Assembly (NCBI GenBank): GCA_902589395.1
Contig: CACIST010000001.1
Span: 124,001 to 188,000, forward strand
Length of the DNA stretch: 64,000 nucleotides
Source: an uncultured Pelagibacteraceae bacterium
GTDB taxonomy: Bacteria; Pseudomonadota; Alphaproteobacteria; Pelagibacterales; Pelagibacteraceae
Direction: 5' to 3'
A program made the translations under genes and the position numbers. Below are positions 20,625-29,529 of the stretch, in pieces (position 1 is the first letter of the stretch; the number at the start of each line of letters is the position of its first letter). A model generated the notes under the pieces. The model worked only from the letters and a program-made list of their open reading frames with translations, ran no database searches and had not been told where the DNA came from.

Positions 20625-21472
20625 TTAATCCGTTTAAATCAAAAAAAGGACTAGGAAGAGGATTGTCTTCCCTAATAGGTGATAGCGAAACAATTGACGA
20701 TAAAAAAAATGTTTCAATAAGCTCACTAGTTAGAAATAAGTATCAACCCAGAAAAAAATTTGATGAAGTTAGTTTGGAGGAATTAACTAATTCTATAAGA
20801 GAGAGTGGAATTATCCAACCTATCATTGTAAGACCATCTTCTAATGAAGAAAACAAATTTGAAATAATAGCTGGAGAAAGAAGGTGGCAGGCTGCACAAT
20901 ATGCAGGACTCCATGAAGTGCCGATTGTTGTAACTAATATAGATAATCTTAAATCATTAGAATTCGCAATTGTTGAAAATGTTCAAAGGAAAGATTTAAA
21001 CCCAATTGAGGAAGCTGAAGGTTATAAAAGATTAATCGATGAATTCGGTTACGATCAAGATAAAGTATCAAAATTTATAGGAAAAAGCAGAGCTCATATA
21101 TCAAATTGTTTACGACTATTAACTCTCCCACAAGAAATTATAGAATTAGTAATTGAAGAAAAGTTATCACAAGGTCATGCAAAAATTTTAGTTGGTTTAG
21201 ATAATGCTATTTTTTTGGCAAAGAAAATTGTTAAAAAAAAATTATCAGTCAGGCAAGCAGAAAGTTTAGTTCGCATGTTGAAATTTAGTTCTAATAATTC
21301 CACTAAGAAGAAAGATCCAAATATTTTAACTCTTGAAGAGGAGTTAACAGATAAAATTGGGATGAGAGTTTTTGTAAAGAATAAAAGAAATAATTCTGGA
21401 ACTATTAGTTTGGAATATAAAGGGGTTGATCAATTAGATAGATTGGTAGAAATTATTAAGCGTAATTACTAA
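20621..21472 (+). CDS. parB: Chromosome partitioning protein ParB
   Basis: KKGLGRGLSSLIGD, NKYQPRKKFDE, EIIAGERRWQAA, ENVQRKDLNPIEEA, GKSRAHISNCLRLL. Confidence 0.97.
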   Translation: MINPFKSKKGLGRGLSSLIGDSETIDDKKNVSISSLVRNKYQPRKKFDEVSLEELTNSIRESGIIQPIIVRPSSNEENKFEIIAGERRWQAAQYAGLHEVPIVVTNIDNLKSLEFAIVENVQRKDLNPIEEAEGYKRLIDEFGYDQDKVSKFIGKSRAHISNCLRLLTLPQEIIELVIEEKLSQGHAKILVGLDNAIFLAKKIVKKKLSVRQAESLVRMLKFSSNNSTKKKDPNILTLEEELTDKIGMRVFVKNKRNNSGTISLEYKGVDQLDRLVEIIKRNY

Positions 21473-22446
21473 TAATTGCTTACAAAATTAGACACAAAAA
21501 GCATTGAGTTTACTGCATTTTTTTTTACTTGAGCCTCTAAGTTGTTAACTTTAAATATAATCTCCTTTACATCATCTGTAGACCAAGATTGAGCCTGTTT
21601 TTTTAAAATATCTTTTTCTTTCCAAAATATAGGAGGCTTAAAGCTAGATATTACTTGATCAATATTTTCTTCGTTATCAATTTCACTCCTAATCTTTAAA
21701 AGTCTTTTAGATTTACTAAGTATTGTCCTTATTATTAATATGCAGTCCTCAGGTGAATAATTATTTTCATTAAGAATGTTAGAAACTTTTTTTGAATTTT
21801 TAGCTAAATAATTATCTGATAATTCGAAAACACTATAGTTTTCTGCAAGATTTGAAAGTTTTAATACATCCTCGGTATTTAATTTATGTTTACTGATTGA
21901 TAGGTTCTTTATTTTTAATAATTCGTTCTTTAAGTGAATTCTATCTCCTTTTGATCTTTCGATTAGTATATTTTTAATTTCCTGTGAAAGATTTAATTTT
22001 TGCTCTCTTAAAAAATTATTAATAAGAAAACTTAGTGATCGAGTATCATCTTCATAAACAGGTGTGCTTACTAATTCTTTTTCTTTTTCAAATAAATTTC
22101 TTAATTTAGACTTTTTTTCTAGATTTGAACATTTAATAACAATTTTTATATCTACTATTGGACTTTCTAAAATTTCAGATATTAAGCTTGCTAATTTATC
22201 AGTACCTCTTGAAATAATAATTAATTTATCAGTTTGAAAAAGAGATTTTGTTAATAAACTAGATAAAAACTCTTCTTTGTTACTTAAAATTTCTTGTTCA
22301 TCATACTTCAATACTTCACCGTTAAAATTCTTTAGGTAAAAATCTTTTATGATATCCTCTTTAATCCCTTCATTATTTCCAAAAATTAAATGTAAATTAA
22401 ATTCATATGAATTTAATTTATTTAATTCAAAACTTTTAATTATCAT
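21469..22446 (-). CDS. holA: DNA polymerase III delta subunit
   Basis: LIFGNNEGIKEDII...; conserved position between lptE and parB; HolA-like architecture. Confidence 0.85.
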   Translation of the reverse strand: MIIKSFELNKLNSYEFNLHLIFGNNEGIKEDIIKDFYLKNFNGEVLKYDEQEILSNKEEFLSSLLTKSLFQTDKLIIISRGTDKLASLISEILESPIVDIKIVIKCSNLEKKSKLRNLFEKEKELVSTPVYEDDTRSLSFLINNFLREQKLNLSQEIKNILIERSKGDRIHLKNELLKIKNLSISKHKLNTEDVLKLSNLAENYSVFELSDNYLAKNSKKVSNILNENNYSPEDCILIIRTILSKSKRLLKIRSEIDNEENIDQVISSFKPPIFWKEKDILKKQAQSWSTDDVKEIIFKVNNLEAQVKKNAVNSMLFVSNFVSNY

Positions 22447-22912
22447 CTAAGTTTATAATTGATGAAATTATAATATCACTAGCGCTATCCGATAAATTTT
22501 TTAAAATTATATCTTCAGTTTGTTCAAGCTCGAACTGATCAGAGTCATTGTTGTACACATTATTTTTTTCAATCTTACTACTTAGTAATAAATTTCCATC
22601 ATTTAATATGTTATATTCAATTAAAATACTCATTTCAAATTTTAAAGGATCACCTTTTGAGTCCTTTGATACAATTTCAATTTTCTTTTCCGACTTTATT
22701 TCAATAGTATATTTTTTTTTTCCTTTTTCTCCGGTACTTTTTACGAATTTTAATTTGTTATTAACAATTCTGTTAATATTTTTTTCGCCAATCAAGATAA
22801 TCTCCTCAATTTCAAATCCATACTCTTTCTCTGAGAAGATTGGTTTATAAGAGCATGCAGATGTACTTATTACGAAAAAGAGAGTGATAATTTTAACTAA
22901 AATTTTATTCAT
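22436..22912 (-). CDS. lptE: LPS-assembly lipoprotein LptE-like
   Basis: Lipoprotein signal ([11 protein letters not shown]), located between leuS and holA. Confidence 0.75.
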   Translation of the reverse strand: MNKILVKIITLFFVISTSACSYKPIFSEKEYGFEIEEIILIGEKNINRIVNNKLKFVKSTGEKGKKKYTIEIKSEKKIEIVSKDSKGDPLKFEMSILIEYNILNDGNLLLSSKIEKNNVYNNDSDQFELEQTEDIILKNLSDSASDIIISSIINLDDN

Positions 22913-25451
22913 TAATTATTAGATTAATTAATCTATTTTTTACAAATATTATTTTATTAATAGATTTATCTTTTAAATACTTTTCTGACAATTTATTTGA
23001 TTTTATTTTAACCATAAGATTATCTTGGTTTATATCTCTACTTTCATTTAAAATAGCCCTTTTTTTTCCATTTATTTGAATTACATAATCTATCTTTTCC
23101 TCTTCTAAAAGGTTTTTATCTATTTTAGGCCATTCTAGGCTACCAGCTAAATCTAATTCTTCAATGCATTGAGCTGTGAAGTGAGGAATCGCTGGAGAAA
23201 ATATGGTGAGTATTTTTTTATAACAATCTATGAGTGTCTTATTGTCAATCTCTTTTTCAATTTCTTTATTAAGAAAATTATATGTCTCATAAATATTTGC
23301 AATAATAACATTATAACTAAAGCTATCAAGATTTTTGGTTATTTTATTTATCATTTGATTAGTAAATTTTTCTAGTTCATTATTATCCTGATTATGATTA
23401 ATATTATTTTTAATCTTATCTTTTATTTTATTATGTAGTATCCATAATTTCTGCAAAAATTTGTATGAGGCTATCATCCCCTGGTCGGACCATTGCACAT
23501 CTTTTTCTGGCGGGCTGTCCGACAATATGAACAATCTAACTGCATCAGCTCCATAATTTTTAATTATGTTTTCAGGGTCAATAACATTTTTTTTTGATTT
23601 TGACATTGACTCTGAAGGACCAATATTAACCTTATTTTTTGGATTACCTTTTTCATAACATTGATTATCTACCAACTCTATTTCCTCTGGGCTTAACCAA
23701 TTATTATTTTGATCTTTATAGGTTTCATGGCACACCATACCTTGAGTAAATAAACCTTCAAAAGGTTCTTTAAATTTAAAATTTTTATTTTTGTATCCTA
23801 AAGCTCTTGTAAAAAATCTTGAATATAATAAATGTAAAATTGCATGTTCAACTCCTCCTATATATTGATCAACAGGCATCCAATAATCAATATCCTCTTG
23901 TTTATATCCATACTCTGTATTATTTGATGAGCAAAATCTAAGATAATACCATGAAGAACATACAAACGTATCTAATGTATCAGTTTCTCTTGTATATTCT
24001 TTTCCATTAATAGTAATTTTTTTCCATTCTACTTCAGCGTCCAGTGGATTGCCTTTTAAATTTAAATTTATATTTTCTGGAAGTTTTACTGGTAATTCTT
24101 TTTTTGGAATTGGTATGAAGTTACCATTTTCATCATAAGCTATCGGTATAGGACACCCCCAATATCTTTGTCTAGAGACCCCCCAATCTTTTAATCTAAA
24201 ATTAATTTTCTTTTTACCAATTTTTTTTTCCTCTAAAATGTCTATTGTTTTAAGAATTGAATCCTCTGGTGCCTTTAATTTATTAAGGAATTTTGAGTTT
24301 ATTATAATACCAGGACCTGAGTACGCCTCATCCTGAACCTTAAAATTGTCGTCTTTTCCGTCTGGCTTAACTACAGTTTTAATATCAAGACCATATTTTT
24401 TAGCAAAATCAAAGTCTCTTTGATCATGAGCAGGACATCCAAAAACTGCACCAAAACCGTAATCCATTAATACGAAATTAGCAAAGAAAACAGGTACTTT
24501 CTGTTCAGGATTTAAAGGATTTACAGCTTCTAAATTGGTTTTAAAGCCTATTTTTTCACCAATCGCGATTGCCTCTTCAGTGGTTCCTGTCTTTGAACAT
24601 TCTTTTTTAAATTCTTGAAATTTCTTATCTTTCAAAAAATATTTTGAAACTTCGTGATCAACAGAAAGAGCTAAAAATGAAAATCCAAATAATGTGTCTG
24701 GTCTCGTTGTGAAACATTTTATTTCTTTAACTGGCAAATCTCCTTCTGTCTTAAATGTAATTTCACAACCAAAAGATTTTCCAATCCAGTTCTTTTGCAT
24801 TACTTTAACTTTATTAGGCCATTGTTCCAAGTTGTCCAAACCATCAAGCAATTCTTGTGAGAATTTTGATATATTAAAAAACCATTGATTCAATTTTTTA
24901 CGCTCAACCACAGCCCCAGATCTCCATCCTTTGCCATCTATAACTTGCTCGTTTGCAAGTACGGTTTGATCAATAGGATCCCAATTCACATAGTTTTCTT
25001 TCCTATAAACTAATCCTTTTTCATAAAGTTCTAAAAAAAATAATTGCTGATGTTTATAATATTCCTCAGAACAAGTTGAAATTTCTCTTTCCCAATCAAT
25101 TGAAAGACCTAGTTTTTTTAACTGTGCTTTCATCGTAGAAATATTTTTATTCGTCCAATCTTTTGGATCTAAATTATTCTCTCTAGCCGCATTTTCTGCT
25201 GGCATTCCAAATGCATCCCAACCCATTGGGTGCATGACATTAAAACCTTGTAAAGATTTATAACGTGATAAAACATCACCTATAGTATAGTTCCTAACAT
25301 GACCCATATGTATTTTTCCTGATGGGTATGGAAACATTTCAAGACAGTAAAATTTTTCTTTAGAATGATCTATTTTAGATCGAAAAACTCCGGATTTATG
25401 CCACTTTTCTTGCCACTTTTCTTCGATAGTTTTAAAATTATATCTTTCCAT
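22905..25451 (-). CDS. leuS: Leucyl-tRNA synthetase
   Basis: [51 protein letters not shown]. Confidence 0.98.
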   Translation of the reverse strand: MERYNFKTIEEKWQEKWHKSGVFRSKIDHSKEKFYCLEMFPYPSGKIHMGHVRNYTIGDVLSRYKSLQGFNVMHPMGWDAFGMPAENAARENNLDPKDWTNKNISTMKAQLKKLGLSIDWEREISTCSEEYYKHQQLFFLELYEKGLVYRKENYVNWDPIDQTVLANEQVIDGKGWRSGAVVERKKLNQWFFNISKFSQELLDGLDNLEQWPNKVKVMQKNWIGKSFGCEITFKTEGDLPVKEIKCFTTRPDTLFGFSFLALSVDHEVSKYFLKDKKFQEFKKECSKTGTTEEAIAIGEKIGFKTNLEAVNPLNPEQKVPVFFANFVLMDYGFGAVFGCPAHDQRDFDFAKKYGLDIKTVVKPDGKDDNFKVQDEAYSGPGIIINSKFLNKLKAPEDSILKTIDILEEKKIGKKKINFRLKDWGVSRQRYWGCPIPIAYDENGNFIPIPKKELPVKLPENINLNLKGNPLDAEVEWKKITINGKEYTRETDTLDTFVCSSWYYLRFCSSNNTEYGYKQEDIDYWMPVDQYIGGVEHAILHLLYSRFFTRALGYKNKNFKFKEPFEGLFTQGMVCHETYKDQNNNWLSPEEIELVDNQCYEKGNPKNKVNIGPSESMSKSKKNVIDPENIIKNYGADAVRLFILSDSPPEKDVQWSDQGMIASYKFLQKLWILHNKIKDKIKNNINHNQDNNELEKFTNQMINKITKNLDSFSYNVIIANIYETYNFLNKEIEKEIDNKTLIDCYKKILTIFSPAIPHFTAQCIEELDLAGSLEWPKIDKNLLEEEKIDYVIQINGKKRAILNESRDINQDNLMVKIKSNKLSEKYLKDKSINKIIFVKNRLINLIINE

Positions 25452-25477
25452 TGAATGAAATTAAAACTTATTTTTTA

Positions 25478-26092
25478 TTACTTGGTTGTATCGACTGAAC
25501 CACCTTTATAAGGTTTGAAGTTTTTATCATCGTTTTGTTTTTTATAAATTGTAGCTTTAGATAAAATTTTCTTTTTTAATTCTGCAGATAATGTTCCAGT
25601 CTTTTGTGATATCTTACAACTGGCTACTTGATTACATTTTTTATAGAAAACTTTTATAACTAATGCATCTGATCTTACTTCATTTGTTAAAAAACGTATA
25701 GATATTTTAACAGACTCATCTAGGCTATTTCCATCTGAATACCAATCGGTTATAATAATACCTCCGCTATAATTAACAGATGAAAGAGGCATAAAATCTA
25801 AAGTATCAAGTGATGCTCTCCACATCTCGTTTGCACTCGCAAACATAAAATCTCCACCTTTCCCACCAAGCATAGCAGTGTCTAATCTAAAACCTCTTCC
25901 TTCTTCAAGATTTTTTTTAACTCTTGCTTTAGGATCTGGTGGATTTTCTCGGGCATTTCCCCCTGGTAAGTTTTCTAGTGTTTTACAAGAGGTAAGTGCG
26001 AAAAAACCTATAAGTAAAAATTTTGTGATTCGTAAATATAAAAAATTTGGCATAAATTCTCTAAGAAATAAGTAATAGATGAAAAAACACAA
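25478..26092 (-). CDS. DUF3576-family outer-membrane-associated protein
   Basis: MWRASLDTLDFMPLSSVNYSGGIIITDWYSD motif; gene order next to leuS as in alphaproteobacteria. Confidence 0.85.
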   Translation of the reverse strand: MCFFIYYLFLREFMPNFLYLRITKFLLIGFFALTSCKTLENLPGGNARENPPDPKARVKKNLEEGRGFRLDTAMLGGKGGDFMFASANEMWRASLDTLDFMPLSSVNYSGGIIITDWYSDGNSLDESVKISIRFLTNEVRSDALVIKVFYKKCNQVASCKISQKTGTLSAELKKKILSKATIYKKQNDDKNFKPYKGGSVDTTK

Positions 26093-26238
26093 TAATTAAA
26101 AGGATTTTTTTGAAAATGATTAAAATGTTAAATAATTCAACATTTTTAGTGATGTAAAAATACAACACTATTACAATAAATGTCTGTTCAATTAATAATA
26201 AGCAATAAAAACATGGAAATATTGATATTAATTGACCC

Positions 26239-26252
26239 GTTTAATATTAAAC
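26239..26252. repeat. Perfect 14-bp palindrome in porin leader
   Basis: GTTTAATATTAAAC located 20 bp upstream of the likely porin start codon. Confidence 0.7.
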
Positions 26253-26272
26253 AATTAACGAAAGGTAATAAT

Positions 26273-27220
26273 ATGAACAATCTAAAGAAAATAGGATTGA
26301 CAGCATTAGGTACTGCAATGGTAGCAACATCAGCACAATCTGCTACAGTAGCTGTATCAGCTGGTACATCAATCTTTTTCGGTGGTGAAGACAACAGTAA
26401 CGCTGGAAACGGCTGGTCAATGACTGACCAAGTGTCTTTCAACGCAAGCGGTGAAATGGACAACGGTTTCACAATATCAACACACCTTCAAATCGATTCA
26501 TTAGCTGAGTCATCTGACAATATGCACTTTGATGACAGAAACATAGTTATCGATACTGGTGATATGGGTAAATTGACATTCTCAGGTCACGGTTCTTCAG
26601 GACCAGTTGGTGCGTGGGATGACTTAGTACCTACAGCAAACGAAGAGTCTTGGAGTACAGCTATCGGTGGAACAGCTGATACACCTACTAGCTCTGACAT
26701 TGGAACTAACTCATTCATTTACGACTACACAGTAAGTGATGGTATTGCTCTTAAAGCTGCATACAAACCTTCAAAAAGTTCAGGACTTGAAAGTTCAACT
26801 GAAATCGGTGTTGTATACACAGGTATGGAAGGTTTAACAGTTTCAGCTGCAATGGGTGAAAACAATGCTGCTGCTGATAAAATAGACTTGAGTGTATTAA
26901 GTGTAAACTATACAACTGGACCTCTGTCTTTTGGTATACAAGTTAACGAAACTGATCATGGAACTGCAACAAGTGATGAAGACTTTACAGCATACGGTGT
27001 TTCATACGCAGTAAGCGATGATGTATCTGTATCTTATGGTGTATCTACTATTGATTATGCTTCAGCGACAAAAGAAGATCAAGATTCATCTGCGGTAAGT
27101 GTTTCATTTACAGCAGGCGGTGTAGCAATTTCAGGTTCTTATCAGGTTACTGATAACGTAGCTGGAACAACTACAATGGATAACAGTTCTTATGAAGTAA
27201 ACTTCTCTTTTGCATTCTAA
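26273..27220 (+). CDS. Gram-negative porin
   Basis: Track ORF starts at 26180, but ATG at 26273 follows AAAGG and gives the signal peptide MNNLKKIGLTALGTAMVATSAQSATVAVSAG; beta-barrel repeats; C-terminal aromatic FSFAF. Confidence 0.88.
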   Translation: MNNLKKIGLTALGTAMVATSAQSATVAVSAGTSIFFGGEDNSNAGNGWSMTDQVSFNASGEMDNGFTISTHLQIDSLAESSDNMHFDDRNIVIDTGDMGKLTFSGHGSSGPVGAWDDLVPTANEESWSTAIGGTADTPTSSDIGTNSFIYDYTVSDGIALKAAYKPSKSSGLESSTEIGVVYTGMEGLTVSAAMGENNAAADKIDLSVLSVNYTTGPLSFGIQVNETDHGTATSDEDFTAYGVSYAVSDDVSVSYGVSTIDYASATKEDQDSSAVSVSFTAGGVAISGSYQVTDNVAGTTTMDNSSYEVNFSFAF

Positions 27221-27240
27221 TTAAAGAGTTATTTATTTAT

Positions 27241-27272
27241 AAAAAAGGCCCCTTTTTAGGGGCCTTTTTTTT
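27241..27272. terminator. Bidirectional intrinsic terminator
   Basis: AAAAAAGGCCCCTTTTTAGGGGCCTTTTTTTT: about 13-bp stem with flanking A and T tracts between convergent genes. Confidence 0.92.
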
Positions 27273-27798
27273 GCTTAAAAAACGAAATACCAGCAACGCC
27301 AGCTGATTTTGTAAGATTAATTAATCCAATATTATCTTTTGATATACCTCCAAGAGCTATAATTTTTTTGTAAGAAAGTTTTGATAGTAAATTAAATTTA
27401 TTTATTCCTAAAAAGTTGTTATTTTTTTTAAAAACTGACGATAAAAAAATTTTATTAACATTTTGTTTTTCCTTAATCCTGATTTCTTTTAAGTTATGTG
27501 CTGATCCTAGTAATATAAAATTTTTTTTAAATCTAAAACTAAGGTGAGAAAAATTTTTGTTGAAAGAAGGGAGATATGCACCATCCAGGTTTAATTTAAT
27601 TGATAATTTTATATTATTAGACAGAAGAAATTTCAGTTTCTTTTTTTTACAATAATTCTTTAAAAACAAAATTTCGTCGTTTTTATAATCTTTTTTATAA
27701 TTACGGTATATTATTGTTGTATTTAAGTCTTGTTTATCAATATTACTTTTTTTAAATTTTTCTATAAAGTAATATTTTTTAATAAATTTATAATGCAT
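27256..27798 (-). CDS. ThiE/TenI-like (thiamine phosphate synthase-like) protein
   Basis: LDGAYLPSF, LLGSAHNLKEI, KKIIALGGISKDNIGLI, GVAGISFF. Start may be 27798 (MHYKFIKKYYF) or 27810 (track). Confidence 0.65.
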   Translation of the reverse strand: MHYKFIKKYYFIEKFKKSNIDKQDLNTTIIYRNYKKDYKNDEILFLKNYCKKKKLKFLLSNNIKLSIKLNLDGAYLPSFNKNFSHLSFRFKKNFILLGSAHNLKEIRIKEKQNVNKIFLSSVFKKNNNFLGINKFNLLSKLSYKKIIALGGISKDNIGLINLTKSAGVAGISFFKQKKGP

Positions 27799-28455
27799 AA
27801 AACTGTTCAAAACCTAATATCAATTCAAAATCTAATTAAATCAAAATTAGACGAATTAAATGTAAAAGAAAGAATACCAAAGATAATTGCAGTTTCAAAA
27901 ACATTTAAGATTGATCATATTTTACCGCTAATTGAGTATGGTCACTTAGATTATGGTGAAAATAAAGTTCAAGAAGCATTAGAAAAATGGACAGACATAA
28001 AAAATCAAAATAATAAGATTAATCTTCATTTAATAGGTAAATTGCAGACTAATAAAGTTAAATTTGCTGTTAAAATTTTTGATTATATCCATTCATTAGA
28101 TAATGAAAAATTGGCAAAAAAAATAGCAGATGAACAACAAAAACAAAATAAAAAACCAAAAATTTTTATTCAGATTAATCTTGGGGAAGAGGATCAAAAA
28201 TCAGGGATCTTAATAAATGATCTAATTGAATTCTATAATTACTCAAAAAAACTTAATTTAAATATTATTGGATTAATGTGCATACCTCCATTTAATGAGG
28301 ACTCGACAAAGTTTTTTCTTAAAATGAGTGAACTCAATGAAAAAATTAATCAAAAAGAGTTAAGTATGGGAATGTCGTCAGATTATCTAAAAGCAATCGA
28401 ACATAAATCTACATTCTTACGTATAGGTTCAAATATATTTGGACAGCGAGGCTAG
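27793..28455 (+). CDS. YggS/PLPBP family pyridoxal-phosphate-binding protein
   Basis: IIAVSKTFKIDHILPLIEYGHLDYGENKVQE, HLIGKLQTNKVKF, IFIQINLGEEDQKSG, LSMGMSSDYLKAIEHKSTFLRIGSNIFGQR. ATG at 27793 fits better than the track start at 27730. Confidence 0.93.
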   Translation: MHKTVQNLISIQNLIKSKLDELNVKERIPKIIAVSKTFKIDHILPLIEYGHLDYGENKVQEALEKWTDIKNQNNKINLHLIGKLQTNKVKFAVKIFDYIHSLDNEKLAKKIADEQQKQNKKPKIFIQINLGEEDQKSGILINDLIEFYNYSKKLNLNIIGLMCIPPFNEDSTKFFLKMSELNEKINQKELSMGMSSDYLKAIEHKSTFLRIGSNIFGQRG

Positions 28456-28946
28456 GTTATTTTAATTTTTGTTTTTCTATTAATTAGTTTTGACAATATT
28501 AAAAAATCTTTTTTTTTAAGAGCTATACATCCAGCTGTAGGCCTATAATTCTTTGTTAAATGAAGAAAAATTGCACTTCCTTTTCCTATTTTAGTTTTCT
28601 TATTATTATAGTTAATCACTATCATTAAATCATATTTGTGATCTTTCCTATAGAGTTTTTCATGTCTTACCTTCTGACTGACGTTTATTAATTTATTATA
28701 TTTCTTTTTACTTTTAATATCATCACACCAACCCATCACCTTTCTTATTTTTATACATCTTAGCTTAGTTAAAGGTTTTAAATTTCTATCAGGTCTATAA
28801 TATAGGTTTCCTAATGAAAATGTGCCAATTGGGGTTTTCTTATCTCCCTCAATCTTTTTTTTACTTAATCCTTTTTTCCCAATGGTACATTTAAAGTAAA
28901 AGTCATCATATTTAAGAGTTACTTTATTTTTCAAAATAATTGTCAT
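28452..28946 (-). CDS. L,D-transpeptidase family (YkuD/ErfK-like) protein
   Basis: GDKKTPIGTF; GSAIFLHLTKNYRPTAGCIAL catalytic HX(n)GC motif. Confidence 0.87.
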   Translation of the reverse strand: MTIILKNKVTLKYDDFYFKCTIGKKGLSKKKIEGDKKTPIGTFSLGNLYYRPDRNLKPLTKLRCIKIRKVMGWCDDIKSKKKYNKLINVSQKVRHEKLYRKDHKYDLMIVINYNNKKTKIGKGSAIFLHLTKNYRPTAGCIALKKKDFLILSKLINRKTKIKIT

Positions 28947-28959
28947 ATCTTAATAATAT

Positions 28960-29529
28960 ATGAAAAACCAAAATTTAGTAATTTATGATTTTAATATAAT
29001 TTATGACTTATTAAAAGAGATAGAGGACTTTTTTAACTTTAACTTAATTAAAATTGAAAAATCTAAACTCGATGATCAAAAGATTAAAAATCAAGAAAAT
29101 TATTTGATTATTTCAAAAAAAGAAATAGCTGGTTTTGATAACCAAATCATAATTAATCAATTTCCATTAGAAATTACAAAGTTAATAGAAAATATAAACA
29201 TTAAATTTTTAAAAAAAATATATAATCAGCAATCAGAAATAAATTTAGGAAGTTATAAATTAAATTTAAATTCTAGAAAAATATTTAATGAAAATAATTC
29301 ACTAGATTTAACTGAAAGAGAGGCAAATATTATTGTTTTTATTAACAAATCAAAAAAACCTGTAAAAATTTCTCAACTTCAGATTCAAGTGTGGGGTCAT
29401 AATTCAAAATTAGAAACTCACACTGTAGAAACACATATATATAGATTAAGAACAAAAATTAGTAAAAATTTTAAAGATAACAATTTTATAATAAGTACTA
29501 AGGAGGGATACTCGATCTTAAAAAAGTGA
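28960..29529 (+). CDS. OmpR/PhoB-type winged-helix DNA-binding protein (orphan)
   Basis: C-terminal LNSRKIFNENNSLDLTEREANIIVFINK...VETHIYRLRTKIS...ISTKEGYSI; N-terminus lacks clear phosphoacceptor receiver motifs. Confidence 0.82.
   Translation: MKNQNLVIYDFNIIYDLLKEIEDFFNFNLIKIEKSKLDDQKIKNQENYLIISKKEIAGFDNQIIINQFPLEITKLIENINIKFLKKIYNQQSEINLGSYKLNLNSRKIFNENNSLDLTEREANIIVFINKSKKPVKISQLQIQVWGHNSKLETHTVETHIYRLRTKISKNFKDNNFIISTKEGYSILKK

Noticed and set aside
26180-26272. N-terminal extension of the porin ORF (MSVQLIISNKNMEILI...)
   Set aside because: The internal ATG at 26273 has an RBS-like AAAGG and begins a proper signal peptide; the upstream part is likely leader.
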